Below, one piece after another: positions 41,983 through 51,437 of a stretch of DNA of 64,000 bases. The position numbers and the translations under genes were made by a program. The notes beneath the pieces are model-generated. The model saw only the letters and a list, made by a program, of their open reading frames with translations, did not search any database and was not told the origin of the DNA. Source of the stretch: Flavobacterium succinicans (GTDB lineage Bacteria > Bacteroidota > Bacteroidia > Flavobacteriales > Flavobacteriaceae); contig NZ_JMTM01000035.1 of assembly GCF_001662485.1 (NCBI RefSeq), forward strand, positions 186,001 to 250,000, in the 5' to 3' direction. The first letter of the stretch is position 1; each line of letters starts with the position of its first letter.

Positions 41983-42756
41983 TTAAAGTTTTTTGGCCTC
42001 GTTCCAAAAAACATCCATTTCTGCCAAAGTCATATCCATCAGTGGTTTTCCTAACTCACCTGCTTTGCTTTCTAAGTATTGAAAACGCTTGATAAACTTT
42101 TTATTGGTTCGTTCCAAAGCATCTTCGGGATTGATGTTTAAAAAACGGGCGTAGTTAATCATTGAAAATAAAACATCCCCAAACTCCGATTCCATATTAT
42201 CTTGATTGCCTGCCGCTACTTCTTCTTGAAGTTCTTGTAATTCCTCTTGTACTTTGTCCCAAACTTGATGGGGTTCTTCCCAATCAAAACCCACTCCTTT
42301 TACTTTATCCTGAATTCGACTAGCTTTAACCAAAGCGGGTAAACTTCTTGGAACACCTTCCAAAACCGATTTTTTTCCTTCCTTCAACTTGAGTTTTTCC
42401 CAATTTTGCTTTACCTCATCTTCATTTTCCACAACAGTATCGCTATAAATGTGAGGGTGACGATGAATGAGTTTTTCGCAAATTTCATTACATACATCGG
42501 CAATATCAAAATCCTTTGTTTCGCTTCCGATTTTGGCGTAAAAAACCAAGTGCAGCAGCAAATCACCAAGTTCTTTCTTAACTTCATTCAAATCATTATC
42601 CAAAATTGCATCACCTAACTCATAAGTTTCTTCTATAGTTAAATGGCGTAAAGATTGCATGGTTTGTTTTTTGTCCCACGGGCATTTTTCTCGCAATTCG
42701 TCCATTATGGTCAATAATCGATCGAAGGCTTCTAATTGTTTGGCTCTAGCATTCAT
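41983..42756 (-). CDS. mazG: Nucleoside triphosphate pyrophosphohydrolase MazG
   Basis: A 257-residue enzyme with two MazG domains (about 8-115 and 145-240). The first carries ECPWDKKQTMQSLRHLTIEE, then KKELGDLLLHLVFYAKIG; the second carries EFGDVLFSMINYARFL. The E-x-x-E-D motifs that bind Mg are visible. It hydrolyses NTPs and dNTPs to monophosphates. It belongs to the def-DUF5606-mazG group. The ATG at 42756 excludes a terminator stem. Confidence 0.93.
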   Translation of the reverse strand: MNARAKQLEAFDRLLTIMDELREKCPWDKKQTMQSLRHLTIEETYELGDAILDNDLNEVKKELGDLLLHLVFYAKIGSETKDFDIADVCNEICEKLIHRHPHIYSDTVVENEDEVKQNWEKLKLKEGKKSVLEGVPRSLPALVKASRIQDKVKGVGFDWEEPHQVWDKVQEELQELQEEVAAGNQDNMESEFGDVLFSMINYARFLNINPEDALERTNKKFIKRFQYLESKAGELGKPLMDMTLAEMDVFWNEAKKL

Positions 42757-42779
42757 GGCAATGGTTTTTGGTAAAAATA

Positions 42780-42818
42780 AAAAAATCCTGTCAAGAAAAC
42801 GACTCAACAGGATTTTAT
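42780..42818 (-). terminator. Rho-independent terminator after the DUF5606 gene
   Basis: The stem AATCCTGT / ACAGGATT is followed on the minus strand by a T-run, 16 bases after the stop at 42835. Confidence 0.75.
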
Positions 42819-42834
42819 ATTGATGTACTAGCTA

Positions 42835-43308
42835 CTACTCTTTTTTAGCTTTTGCTTTTTTTGGTTTTGCTTCGGCAACAACTTCTTCAGTCACTGATTC
42901 TTCTTTTCCAATGGCTGGTGGCGCATCATCTGTAACCAATCCTCTTTCTTGTAACATATTGTACCAGTTCAAGATTTTTTTAATATCAGATGCGTATACT
43001 CTTTCTTCATCATATTCAGGAAGCACTTCTCTAAAATAGGCATTCAAAGTAGCATTGTCTTCTTTATGAGAAATAGCTTTTCCGTTGTTTTCTTTTTTAG
43101 CAATATTAGACATTACTTCTGCTAATGGCTTTTCAGCATCGTAGGTATAAACAGAAATTTCAGTTAACAAACTCACATTGCTTTTTAGACTTACCGTTAC
43201 TTTTTTTCCATCCAACAAAGATTCGGCAACAAAACCTGTTCTAGTTTGAACTTTTAATGCATATAAACCTGGTTTTCCTGAAATCGCTAAAATTTTTTCT
43301 AAATTCAT
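42835..43308 (-). CDS. DUF5606-family protein
   Basis: A 157-residue protein. The start (MNLEKILAISGKPGLYALKV) and the segment GFVAESLLDGKKVTVSLKSN match DUF5606, a small domain widespread in Flavobacteriia. The C-terminus is low-complexity and Ala/Lys-rich (VAEAKPKKAKAKKE). Gene order with def and mazG is usual in the group. Function unknown. Confidence 0.82.
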   Translation of the reverse strand: MNLEKILAISGKPGLYALKVQTRTGFVAESLLDGKKVTVSLKSNVSLLTEISVYTYDAEKPLAEVMSNIAKKENNGKAISHKEDNATLNAYFREVLPEYDEERVYASDIKKILNWYNMLQERGLVTDDAPPAIGKEESVTEEVVAEAKPKKAKAKKE

Positions 43309-43381
43309 TTTTTTATTTTTTATAGTTCTTTGTTAATAGTTTTGAATCAAATAGCAAATACACACAAAACTACTCCTTAAT

Positions 43382-43969
43382 TTATCTTCCTTTTTTGGCA
43401 AAAAATTTCATTCGATAGTCTTGAAACGTTTTCCCTTCTGTAATGTTTTTGAGTTTCTTTTGGATTAATCGTTTTTTTAGAGAAGAAATTTTATCGGTAA
43501 ACAGTATGCCTTCAATATGATCGTACTCATGTTGAATTACTCTGGCAATTAAACCGTCAAAAACTTCAGTTTTCATTACAAAATCTTCTTCGCAGTATTG
43601 TATCGTAACAATCGGTTTTCTATAAACATCTTCACGAACATCCGGAATGCTCAAACAACCTTCGTTAAAAGCCCATTCTTCGCCTTCTTCTTTGATAATT
43701 TTAGCATTAATGAATGTTTTTTTGAAGCCTTTTAATTGTTTTTGAGCCGTACTTTCTAAGTCATCGTCGTCGCTAAATGGGGTGGTATCGACTACAAACA
43801 AACGCAATGGCAAACCCACTTGCTCTGCAGCCAAACCTACTCCTGAAGCATTATACATGGTTTCATACATGTTTGCAATTACTTCTTTCAAGTTGGGATA
43901 ATCGGGAGTTACTTCTTCTCCAACTTTTCGTAAAACTGGATCACCGTACCCTATAATTGGTAAAATCAT
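43382..43969 (-). CDS. def: Peptide deformylase
   Basis: A 195-residue enzyme that removes the formyl group from new proteins. The three PDF motifs are present: GVGLAAEQVG (about 44-53), EGCLSIPDVR (about 113-122) with the metal cysteine, and HEYDHIEG (about 157-164) with HExxH. Gln replaces no key residue. The length is slightly longer than usual because of a loop (about 70-90). It heads the def-DUF5606-mazG set. Confidence 0.96.
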   Translation of the reverse strand: MILPIIGYGDPVLRKVGEEVTPDYPNLKEVIANMYETMYNASGVGLAAEQVGLPLRLFVVDTTPFSDDDDLESTAQKQLKGFKKTFINAKIIKEEGEEWAFNEGCLSIPDVREDVYRKPIVTIQYCEEDFVMKTEVFDGLIARVIQHEYDHIEGILFTDKISSLKKRLIQKKLKNITEGKTFQDYRMKFFAKKGR

Positions 43970-44024
43970 TGTTGTTGTAATTTAGTTTATGCCACAAAAG
44001 GTTTTTTTCCTTTTTATTGGTTGG

Positions 44025-44032
44025 CAAAAATA
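44025..44032 (-). promoter_or_regulatory. TATTTTTG -7 element for def
   Basis: An exact TAnnTTTG match on the minus strand, 55 bases before the def ATG. Confidence 0.45.
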
Positions 44033-44136
44033 GTAAAATTTCAACAATGCCGAATTCCTTATAGCGAATAAGTTTCGTTTTTCCTGAATAAACCAAATTC
44101 TACGCACAATTATTTACATTAGAAGCCTACAATTCA

Positions 44137-44144
44137 TACCTTTG
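44137..44144 (+). promoter_or_regulatory. TACCTTTG -7 element for the FUSC gene
   Basis: An exact TAnnTTTG match 16 bases before the ATG at 44161. Confidence 0.55.
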
Positions 44145-44160
44145 ATTTGAAACAAGTACC

Positions 44161-46377
44161 ATGATTGACGAGATACGAAAATTTGCCGATAGCACACATT
44201 TTACCAATGCTTTGAAAGTTACCATAGCTACAGTAACTCCAGTATTACTTTTTGCCTATTTGGGACATTTTGATGTGGGCTTCACTATTGCTCTAGGCGC
44301 TTTTTTTACCTATCCTAGCGATATTCCCAGCAGCCTAAAGCATAAAATTAACGGTTTGATTGTGGCCGCAATCCTTGTCGCTTTTGTTAATTTATTGGTG
44401 AATCTTGCTTATCCGTACGGGATTATTTTTTATCCGCTATTTGGTCTGCTCCTATTTTTGTTTTCAATGATTTCGGTGTACGGTCAAAGAGCTACGGCGG
44501 TTTCTTTTTCGTGTTTATTATCAATTTGTTTGGCGTTTGCTCATTTACATTCGGGTTGGGAAATGCTCCAGTATTGTGGGTTAATGTTGGCCGGAGGATT
44601 GTTTTATCTTTTGATCTCGTTACTTTTTTACTACCTAAACCCTTATCGATTCATTGAACTACAATTGGCTTCATGCATTGATTTAACTGCCAAATATTTG
44701 AAATTAAGAGCCGATTTATGGAAAATTGATGCTGATAAAAAAACAATTACCGAAAAACAACTGGCCTTACAAGTTGAAATTAACACCAACCACGAGAACA
44801 TTCGAAAAGTACTTATTGGCAATCAATCACTTTCTTCGGATTCAGCTCAAAATCGAAAACTCTTGATTGTATTTGTTAATCTGGTTGAAATATTAGAACT
44901 CGCATTGGCGACCGCTTTCGATCATAAAACACTGCATCAAAAATTTGACACACATCCAGAACTTATAAGAAGTTATGCTACAATTGCTACTAATTTGAAA
45001 AAGACCTTAAAGCAATTGAGCAAAAATATTGAGAGCAGAACTACGTATCGTTCCAAACATTCGTTAGTCGAAGATTTGAAAAAATTTGAAGCAACTATTT
45101 TAGCCTACGAGAAAGCATTAGGCAATAATGAAGCAAAAGAAGGTGTAATTATGCTGACTACCATGTTGCATTATGCCGAAAGTCAGGTTGAAAAAATTAA
45201 AATTATAGAACGTGCATTTAATTTAAAGATAAAAGAGGTAGATGTGGTTACAAATCAAAAAGAGTTAGAAAAATTCCTAACGCCACAATACTATCCTTTA
45301 TCTACCTTTATCAATAATTTAAGTTTCTCTTCTACTCTTTTTAGGCACTCACTCCGTCTATCGATTGCGCTACTCTTCGGATTTTTGATTGGTACCTTTT
45401 TGCCTTTTCAAAATGTGTATTGGATTTTACTTACCATCATCGTTATTATGCGACCTGGTTATGGGTTAACTAAAGAGCGTTCCTTTGAGCGAACTTTTGG
45501 GACTTTCCTCGGCGGCTTCATTGCTTTTGGTTGTATTTATTTTATAGACAATAATGTTGTATTGAGTTTGATGGCCATTTTATGTGTGCTTTTGGGTATG
45601 TCTTTTACTAACATTAGCTACAAAACCAGTGCCACATTTGTCACTATGTATGTCGTTTTTTTATATAGCATTCTTTCCCCAGATTTTGACAATGTTATTC
45701 AATTTAGAATTATTGATACCATGGTCGGAGCATTTTTAGCGTATACTTTTAATCATTTTGTTTGGCCATCGTGGGAATTTATAAATACGCCTAATCATAT
45801 TGAAAAAGCAATTTATGCTAATAAAAAATACCTGACTGAAATTGCACTTTTTTATAACAAAAAAGGAAATGTTACCACAGTTTATAAAGTAGCCCGAAAA
45901 AATGCCTTTATAGAAATAGGCAATCTAATGGCTTCGTTTCAACGCATGAGCCAAGAACCTAAATCAAAACAGAAAAAGATTGACCAAGTGTATAAATTAG
46001 CAGTTTTGAATCACACGTTACTATCCTCCATTGCATCAATGGGAACGTACATTCAATCTCACAAAACAACGGCTGCTTCTGATGCGTTCAATCGTGTAAT
46101 GGCTACCGTCTTACAAAACTTAGATGAAGCCTTACTCCTTTTGAATCCAAATTATAATGCTGAAATTAACCCTATTTCAACTTCTGAAAAAGCAAAAGGT
46201 TTTACTGAACTTATGGCAATCCGTATGAAGGAATTAACAGAAAAAAGTACTTTGGACACTACAACCAACAAAGTACAAATGCAAGAAGCACAACTCATAA
46301 TCGAGCAGTTAATTTGGTTGATTAATCTCTCTGAAAATATCTTAAAAAACACCAAATTATTAATAGAAAAAGAATAA
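44161..46377 (+). CDS. FUSC-family membrane protein (YccS/YhfK-like)
   Basis: A 738-residue protein with two blocks of membrane helices (about 18-160 and 395-535). Each is followed by a cytoplasmic helical region: about 165-385 and 545-738. HSLRLSIALLFGFLIGTFLP and WILLTIIVIMRPGYGLTKER opening the second block are the FUSC signature. Relatives are aromatic acid or fusaric acid efflux proteins, but many have no known substrate. It is monocistronic and convergent with mqo. Confidence 0.85.
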   Translation: MIDEIRKFADSTHFTNALKVTIATVTPVLLFAYLGHFDVGFTIALGAFFTYPSDIPSSLKHKINGLIVAAILVAFVNLLVNLAYPYGIIFYPLFGLLLFLFSMISVYGQRATAVSFSCLLSICLAFAHLHSGWEMLQYCGLMLAGGLFYLLISLLFYYLNPYRFIELQLASCIDLTAKYLKLRADLWKIDADKKTITEKQLALQVEINTNHENIRKVLIGNQSLSSDSAQNRKLLIVFVNLVEILELALATAFDHKTLHQKFDTHPELIRSYATIATNLKKTLKQLSKNIESRTTYRSKHSLVEDLKKFEATILAYEKALGNNEAKEGVIMLTTMLHYAESQVEKIKIIERAFNLKIKEVDVVTNQKELEKFLTPQYYPLSTFINNLSFSSTLFRHSLRLSIALLFGFLIGTFLPFQNVYWILLTIIVIMRPGYGLTKERSFERTFGTFLGGFIAFGCIYFIDNNVVLSLMAILCVLLGMSFTNISYKTSATFVTMYVVFLYSILSPDFDNVIQFRIIDTMVGAFLAYTFNHFVWPSWEFINTPNHIEKAIYANKKYLTEIALFYNKKGNVTTVYKVARKNAFIEIGNLMASFQRMSQEPKSKQKKIDQVYKLAVLNHTLLSSIASMGTYIQSHKTTAASDAFNRVMATVLQNLDEALLLLNPNYNAEINPISTSEKAKGFTELMAIRMKELTEKSTLDTTTNKVQMQEAQLIIEQLIWLINLSENILKNTKLLIEKE

Positions 46378-46411
46378 AAAAAACCCCAAATTTCTAAATG
46401 AAATATGGGGC
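46376..46411 (-). terminator. Terminator after mqo
   Basis: The stem CCCCA-AATTTC / GAAAT-ATGGGG has one bulge. A long T-run follows on the minus strand. It reaches into the end of the convergent FUSC gene. Confidence 0.7.
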
Positions 46412-46432
46412 TAAATGAACAAAATTAATCCT

Positions 46433-47923
46433 TTACAAATTTAAAACTTCAGCGGTATTTGCTCTCACCTCTGCTAATAACGCTGGATTTTCATTCAAAG
46501 CTTGTCCGTAAGAAGGTATCATTTTTTTGACTTTTTCTTTCCATTCAGAAGATTGCATCTCTTTTTCAAAGCATTTTCCAACCAAATCTACCATAATCGA
46601 AACTGCTGTAGAAGCACCTGGAGAAGCACCTAAAAGAACGGCCAAACTACCATCGGCAGTAGTAATCATCTCCGTTCCAAATTCTAATTTACCAATTAAT
46701 TCTTCGTCTCTTTTTATAACTTGAACGCGTTGGCCTGCGCGTTCTAGCTTCCAATCTTTCGCTTTTGCATTTGGTACATATTCTCTCAAAGCATTCATTC
46801 TATCTTTTGGAGATTGACGAACTTGTTCAATTAAATATTTCGTAAGTGGAATGTTTTTATATCCCGCCACCAACATAGGTATGATGTTATTTGGTTTTAT
46901 AGACAATGGCAAATCAGAATAAGAGCCATTTTTTAAGAATCGAGTCGAGAAACCTGCAAAAGGACCAAAAAGCAATGCCTTTTCTCCATCAATCATACGA
47001 GAATCAACATGAGGTACGGACATTGGTGGTGCTCCCACACTTGCTTTCCCGTATACCTTTGCTTCATGTTGCGCAATCACGTCTGGATTTGTACATTTTA
47101 ACCACTGTCCACTCACTGGAAAACCGCCATATCCTTTGCCTTCTGGAACATCAGCTTTTTCTAATAAAGGTAGCGAACCTCCTCCAGCTCCAATAAAGAC
47201 AAACTTTGTATAGGCCTTTACTTTTTGTCCCGATTCTAAATCAGCAATTTTTATACGCCATGATTTATCCTCACGTTGTTTCAACTTCTTTACTTCATGA
47301 CCAAAATGAATCGTAACTCCATCTAAAGAAGTTAAGTAGGCTAACATCATTCTTGTTAAAGTACCAAAGTTAACATCAGTTCCTATTTTCATTGAAGTTG
47401 CAGCGACCTTCTCTCCTTCTTTTCTACCATTCATAACCAATGGCATCCATTCCTTTAATTCTGAAGGATCGGTACTAAATTTCATGTCCGCAAAAAGAGG
47501 ATTAGCTTGCAAAACATTAAATCTGTTTTTCAGGAAAGCAACATTTTCATCTCCCCAAACAAAACTAATATGCGGTATACTTTTAATGAATTCTTTTGCT
47601 GAGGCCAGTTTACCTTCGTTTACAAGATAGGACCAAAACTGCCTTGAAACCTCAAACTGTTCTGCAATACTTATGGCTTTAGCAGGATTAATAGTACCAT
47701 CAGGGCTTTCGGGAGTGTAATTTAATTCACAAAAAGCTGAGTGTCCTGTTCCTGCATTATTCCATGCGTCTGAGCTTTCTAATGCAGCAGCATCTAAACG
47801 TTCGAATATTTCAATCTTAAGATCAGGCTGCAATTCTTTAAGCAATAACCCTAAAGTGGCACTCATAATTCCAGCACCAATTAACACTACATCACTATTA
47901 ATTCTTATGGTTGTATCTGACAT
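46433..47923 (-). CDS. mqo: Malate:quinone oxidoreductase
   Basis: A 496-residue FAD enzyme that oxidises malate to oxaloacetate and passes electrons to quinone, replacing or adding to NAD malate dehydrogenase in the TCA cycle. The FAD motif VVLIGAGIMSATLG lies at about 13-26. SDAWNNAGTGHSAFCELNYT (about 51-70), GVTIHFGHEVKKL and GASPGASTAVSIM near the C-terminus are the Mqo signatures. It is peripheral on the inner membrane. Length is normal. Confidence 0.96.
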   Translation of the reverse strand: MSDTTIRINSDVVLIGAGIMSATLGLLLKELQPDLKIEIFERLDAAALESSDAWNNAGTGHSAFCELNYTPESPDGTINPAKAISIAEQFEVSRQFWSYLVNEGKLASAKEFIKSIPHISFVWGDENVAFLKNRFNVLQANPLFADMKFSTDPSELKEWMPLVMNGRKEGEKVAATSMKIGTDVNFGTLTRMMLAYLTSLDGVTIHFGHEVKKLKQREDKSWRIKIADLESGQKVKAYTKFVFIGAGGGSLPLLEKADVPEGKGYGGFPVSGQWLKCTNPDVIAQHEAKVYGKASVGAPPMSVPHVDSRMIDGEKALLFGPFAGFSTRFLKNGSYSDLPLSIKPNNIIPMLVAGYKNIPLTKYLIEQVRQSPKDRMNALREYVPNAKAKDWKLERAGQRVQVIKRDEELIGKLEFGTEMITTADGSLAVLLGASPGASTAVSIMVDLVGKCFEKEMQSSEWKEKVKKMIPSYGQALNENPALLAEVRANTAEVLNL

Positions 47924-47947
47924 TGTTGGTTGTGTTTTTTAAAAGTG

Positions 47948-47955
47948 CAAAAATA
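47948..47955 (-). promoter_or_regulatory. TATTTTTG -7 element for mqo
   Basis: An exact TAnnTTTG match on the minus strand, 24 bases before the mqo ATG. Confidence 0.55.
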
Positions 47956-48057
47956 GTTCATAAAAACACAATAAAAAAAACAAAATTGTAAAGAGATAGT
48001 TTACAAATCCAACAATAGAAATAAAGTATGTTATAAGTTATACTAGAGCAAAAAAAA

Positions 48058-48468
48058 TCATTTTCTATTGAGATAATCTTGTAGCATAATTGTTGCCGAT
48101 ATTTCGTCAATAAGTGCTTTGTTTTGGCGTTGCTTTTTGTTTAACCCGCTATCAATCATGGTCTGAAATGCCATTTTTGAAGTAAATCTTTCGTCAACTC
48201 GAATAACTTTCATTTCAGGAAAATGATTAGTAAAATGCGTTACAAACCCTTTGATTATCGAGGCACTTTGCGAAGGCTCGCCGTTCATTTGTTTGGGTTC
48301 ACCAATCAAAACTGCTTCGACTTTTTCTTTGGAAAAATACGTTTTCAGGAAATCAATGGCAGTAGCAGAAGGTATAGTGGTTAATCCCGAAGCAATGATT
48401 TGTAGTTCATCGGTAACTGCTATTCCGGTGCGCTTTTGTCCGTAATCTATGGCTATAATTCTTGGCAT
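48058..48468 (-). CDS. ruvX: Holliday junction resolvase-like RuvX (YqgF)
   Basis: A 136-residue RNase H-fold protein. IAIDYGQKRTGIAVTDE (first Asp, about 6-21), IGEPKQMNGE (about 54) and VRVDERFTSKMA (Glu/Asp, about 90) are the YqgF motifs. It is implicated in 16S rRNA 5'-end processing and proposed as a junction resolvase. The longer start is a TTG inside a TATATTTG promoter element, so I use the ATG at 48468. Confidence 0.93.
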   Translation of the reverse strand: MPRIIAIDYGQKRTGIAVTDELQIIASGLTTIPSATAIDFLKTYFSKEKVEAVLIGEPKQMNGEPSQSASIIKGFVTHFTNHFPEMKVIRVDERFTSKMAFQTMIDSGLNKKQRQNKALIDEISATIMLQDYLNRK

Positions 48469-48486
48469 TGGTAACTTTTTTGTGGA

Positions 48487-48494
48487 CAAATATA
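48487..48494 (-). promoter_or_regulatory. TATATTTG -7 element for ruvX
   Basis: An exact TAnnTTTG match on the minus strand, 18 bases before the ruvX ATG. Confidence 0.55.
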
Positions 48495-48518
48495 CGCAAA
48501 GAAATGCATTGAATTGTA

Positions 48519-48551
48519 GATAAAAACCGCTCCAATATCTTGAAGCGGTTT
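48519..48551 (-). terminator. Rho-independent terminator after the PAS gene
   Basis: The stem AAACCGCT / AGCGGTTT with a 12-base loop has a T-run on the minus strand, 27 bases past the stop at 48579. Confidence 0.75.
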
Positions 48552-48578
48552 GTGTATATTGAAATTTAAAAAACTAAA

Positions 48579-49190
48579 TTAATTCCCAAAAAATCGTCTA
48601 AAGAAACCTCTTTCATCTTCGACTTCTACTGGCGTTTCGGATTTTTGCGCCTTTTCATATTCAGTAAACAAATCATTAATATATTCTACATAAGAGCGAT
48701 TTTTTTCTTCTAAAAAACCTACTAAATACTTTTCACTATATTCTACTCCACTCGCATTTTCAATTTGCAACAATTTTTTATACAATGGCTCAATATGATT
48801 TGAGATGATTTCCTGAGGAACAGCTCTTCTTCTTCCAAAATAATTGGTAATCTCTCCATTTTCATTTTTGGTAGATTCAAAATCGGTAACTACCCAATAA
48901 TATCTTCCTGATTTTGCTAAATTTTTTACGACAGCATGAAAATTCACTCCTTGTTTTAGATTTTCCCACAAGACTTTGAATAGTACTTTTGGCATATCTG
49001 GGTGTCTGATAATACTATGGGGCTGTCCCATTAATTCATAATCCTCATAGCCACAAACATCTACAAAAACATCATTTGCATACTCAATGATTCCTCGATG
49101 ATCTGTTTTACTCATAATGACTTGAGACTTGTCCCATGCCACCTCTTTGTCAATAATTACTGGTTGTTTAAATAATTCGTTGGTTTCCAT
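48579..49190 (-). CDS. PAS-domain sensor protein, Aer-like, without output domain
   Basis: A 203-residue protein. Residues 20-130 form a PAS domain: IIEYANDVFVDVCGYEDYEL, GQPHSIIRHPDMPKVLFKVL and GRYYWVVTDFESTKNENGEI are close to the Aer/PAS-3 type, which binds FAD in aerotaxis sensors. The remaining 70 residues are helical and acidic. No HAMP, methyl-accepting, kinase or DNA-binding part is present. Redox or oxygen sensing through a partner protein is inferred. Confidence 0.82.
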   Translation of the reverse strand: METNELFKQPVIIDKEVAWDKSQVIMSKTDHRGIIEYANDVFVDVCGYEDYELMGQPHSIIRHPDMPKVLFKVLWENLKQGVNFHAVVKNLAKSGRYYWVVTDFESTKNENGEITNYFGRRRAVPQEIISNHIEPLYKKLLQIENASGVEYSEKYLVGFLEEKNRSYVEYINDLFTEYEKAQKSETPVEVEDERGFFRRFFGN

Positions 49191-49407
49191 TTGTGTTAAA
49201 TTAAGTTGGTTTTGATTGCTTTTTTACTGAAAATACTTCCATAAAAAATCCAAAATTATTGATAACAAAATGTTCAAAAAATGATTTTTATCAGCTATTC
49301 ATTTCTTTATTGCCTTAGAAGAAAAAAAGGGCATGGATAGATTCACTTCCTTTAATAAACAACACTCTCCATAAGATAATAAATGAGTACTATTAAATAA
49401 ACTAAAG

Positions 49408-49437
49408 TTTGATTTAAAAAAAATCGATTTATCTTTG
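49408..49437 (+). promoter_or_regulatory. Complete dapD promoter: TTTG-N18-TATCTTTG
   Basis: The -33 element TTTG (49408-49411) is 18 bases from the exact -7 element TATCTTTG (49430-49437). The ATG follows 17 bases later. This is the best full consensus promoter in the window. Confidence 0.7.
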
Positions 49438-49454
49438 CCAAAAATATTTTTAAC

Positions 49455-50270
49455 ATGAAAACATTACAAACTATTATAGAAAAAGCCTGGGAAAACAGAG
49501 CTTTGTTACAAGAAACCGTTACAACCGACGCTATTAGAGCTGTAATTGAGTTGTTAGATGCTGGAAAACTTCGCGTTGCTGAACCTGTAGGCGATGGATG
49601 GCAAGTAAACGAATGGGTAAAAAAAGCCGTGGTGATGTACTTCCCTATTCAAAAAATGGAAACCTGGGATTCGGGTATTTTTGAGTACCATGATAAAATG
49701 CTCTTAAAAAGAGGCTATGCCGAAAAAGGAATTCGTGTAGTTCCTAATGCGGTAGCTCGTTATGGAGCTTATATTTCTAGTGGTGTGATTTTGATGCCAA
49801 GTTATGTAAACATTGGAGCTTATGTAGACGAAGGAACAATGGTCGATACTTGGGCTACTGTTGGAAGTTGTGCTCAAATTGGTAAAAATGTTCACCTTAG
49901 TGGTGGTGTAGGAATTGGTGGTGTTTTGGAACCTTTACAAGCGGCTCCAGTAATTATTGAAGATGGTGCATTTATTGGCTCTCGTTGTATCGTGGTTGAA
50001 GGTGTTCACGTAGGAAAAGAAGCGGTTCTTGGTGCTAACGTTTGCTTGACTGCCTCAACAAAAATTATCGATGTAACTGGTGATGAACCTGTGGAAATGA
50101 AAGGCTTTGTTCCAGCTCGTTCTGTGGTAATTCCAGGAAGTTATACTAAAAAATTTGCTGCTGGTGAATTTCAAGTTCCATGTGCATTGATCATTGGAAC
50201 TCGTAAACCTTCGACCGACTTAAAAACTTCATTAAATAATGCGCTTCGTGAATATGATGTAGCGGTATAA
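49455..50270 (+). CDS. dapD: 2,3,4,5-tetrahydropyridine-2,6-dicarboxylate N-succinyltransferase
   Basis: A 271-residue enzyme of the lysine/diaminopimelate pathway; succinyl-CoA is the donor. The N-terminal helical part (ENRALLQETVTTDAIRAVIE) is followed by left-handed beta-helix hexapeptide repeats (about 100-235: VVPNAVARYGAYISSGVILM, GAYVDEGTMVDTWATVGSCA, then GSRCIVVEGVHVG). These are standard DapD features and the length is normal. The product feeds both peptidoglycan and lysine. Confidence 0.96.
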   Translation: MKTLQTIIEKAWENRALLQETVTTDAIRAVIELLDAGKLRVAEPVGDGWQVNEWVKKAVVMYFPIQKMETWDSGIFEYHDKMLLKRGYAEKGIRVVPNAVARYGAYISSGVILMPSYVNIGAYVDEGTMVDTWATVGSCAQIGKNVHLSGGVGIGGVLEPLQAAPVIIEDGAFIGSRCIVVEGVHVGKEAVLGANVCLTASTKIIDVTGDEPVEMKGFVPARSVVIPGSYTKKFAAGEFQVPCALIIGTRKPSTDLKTSLNNALREYDVAV

Positions 50271-50292
50271 TTAAAGAACAACAAAACTGCGA

Positions 50293-50300
50293 TACCTTTG
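50293..50300 (+). promoter_or_regulatory. TACCTTTG -7 element for the glycosyltransferase gene
   Basis: An exact TAnnTTTG match 21 bases before the ATG at 50322. Confidence 0.5.
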
Positions 50301-50321
50301 TATTGCTCATTATTTCAATAA

Positions 50322-51437
50322 ATGAAAATAGGATTTGAAGCAAAGCGTGTTTTTCATAACAAAACAGGATTAGGAAATTATAGCAGGGATTTAATTCGAA
50401 TCCTTGCTGATTTTTTCCCAGAAAATGATTTTTTATTGTACAATCCTAAACCCAATAACGAGATACTATTTAAGAATACAAACGCAAATGTGTTTGAAAA
50501 ACGACCTGCAACTTCTTTCTATCAAAAGTTTTATAATTTATGGCGACAAATAGGGATTGTGAAAGACCTAAAGAAAGATGGAATTGAATTATTTCATGGA
50601 ATATCTGGAGAGATACCATGGGGACTGAGGCAAAACAACATAAAAAGCGTGGTTACTATTCATGATTTAATTTTTGTTCGATATCCCGAATTGTATTCTT
50701 TTTTTGACCGTAAAATTCATTGCTACAAGTTTAAAAAAGCAGCAAAAGATGCCGATCTTATCATAGCAATAAGTGAACAAACAAAAAGAGATATTGAACT
50801 TTTTTTAAAAATTCCTTCTGAAAAAATACAAGTAGTCTACCAAGGTTGCCAAAATGTTTTTAAGAAGGAGTATTCAGAAACAGAAAAGGAAATGGTGCGT
50901 CAAAAATTCAACCTCCCTAATGAGTTTATTCTCAACGTAGGGACACTTGAAGAACGAAAAAATGCATTAACATTAGTAAAAGCTATAAAAGACATTGACA
51001 CTAAGTTAGTTTTGGTGGGAAAAAAAACTACTTACACCCAACAAATACGTCAATACATAAAAGAAAATGGTCTTGAAGGAAAAGTCATTTTTTTGAAAGG
51101 ATTAAGTAGCGAAGAATTAGCTATAACTTACCAACTTGCAACCGTTTTTGTTTATCCCTCCATTTTTGAAGGTTTTGGTATTCCAATCATTGAAGCTTTA
51201 TTTTCAAAAACACCTGTAATCACTACAAATTCTGGTGTTTTCCCTGAAGCTGGAGGGCCAAATTCTATGTACATTGACCCTATGAATGAACAAGAAATAA
51301 AATCCAAAATTGAATTTTTACTACAAAATGAAGTGGTTCGTAATGACATGGCTCAAAAAGGATTAGAATATGCCGCTAAGTTTAAGGATGATGTCATTGC
51401 AAAACAAATAATGGATTGCTATACTTCCTTAATTTGA
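50322..51437 (+). CDS. Glycosyltransferase, GT4 family
   Basis: A 371-residue GT-B enzyme. The N-terminal part has HGISGEIPWGLRQN and VVTIHDLIFVRYPELYSFFD. The C-terminal nucleotide-sugar domain has FILNVGTLEERKNALTLVKA and PSIFEGFGIPIIEALFSKTP (E-x7-E), then SGVFPEAGGPNSMYIDP. It resembles mannosyl- or rhamnosyltransferases of surface glycans. Its 3' end overlaps the convergent glycosyltransferase gene by 19 bases. Confidence 0.9.
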   Translation: MKIGFEAKRVFHNKTGLGNYSRDLIRILADFFPENDFLLYNPKPNNEILFKNTNANVFEKRPATSFYQKFYNLWRQIGIVKDLKKDGIELFHGISGEIPWGLRQNNIKSVVTIHDLIFVRYPELYSFFDRKIHCYKFKKAAKDADLIIAISEQTKRDIELFLKIPSEKIQVVYQGCQNVFKKEYSETEKEMVRQKFNLPNEFILNVGTLEERKNALTLVKAIKDIDTKLVLVGKKTTYTQQIRQYIKENGLEGKVIFLKGLSSEELAITYQLATVFVYPSIFEGFGIPIIEALFSKTPVITTNSGVFPEAGGPNSMYIDPMNEQEIKSKIEFLLQNEVVRNDMAQKGLEYAAKFKDDVIAKQIMDCYTSLI

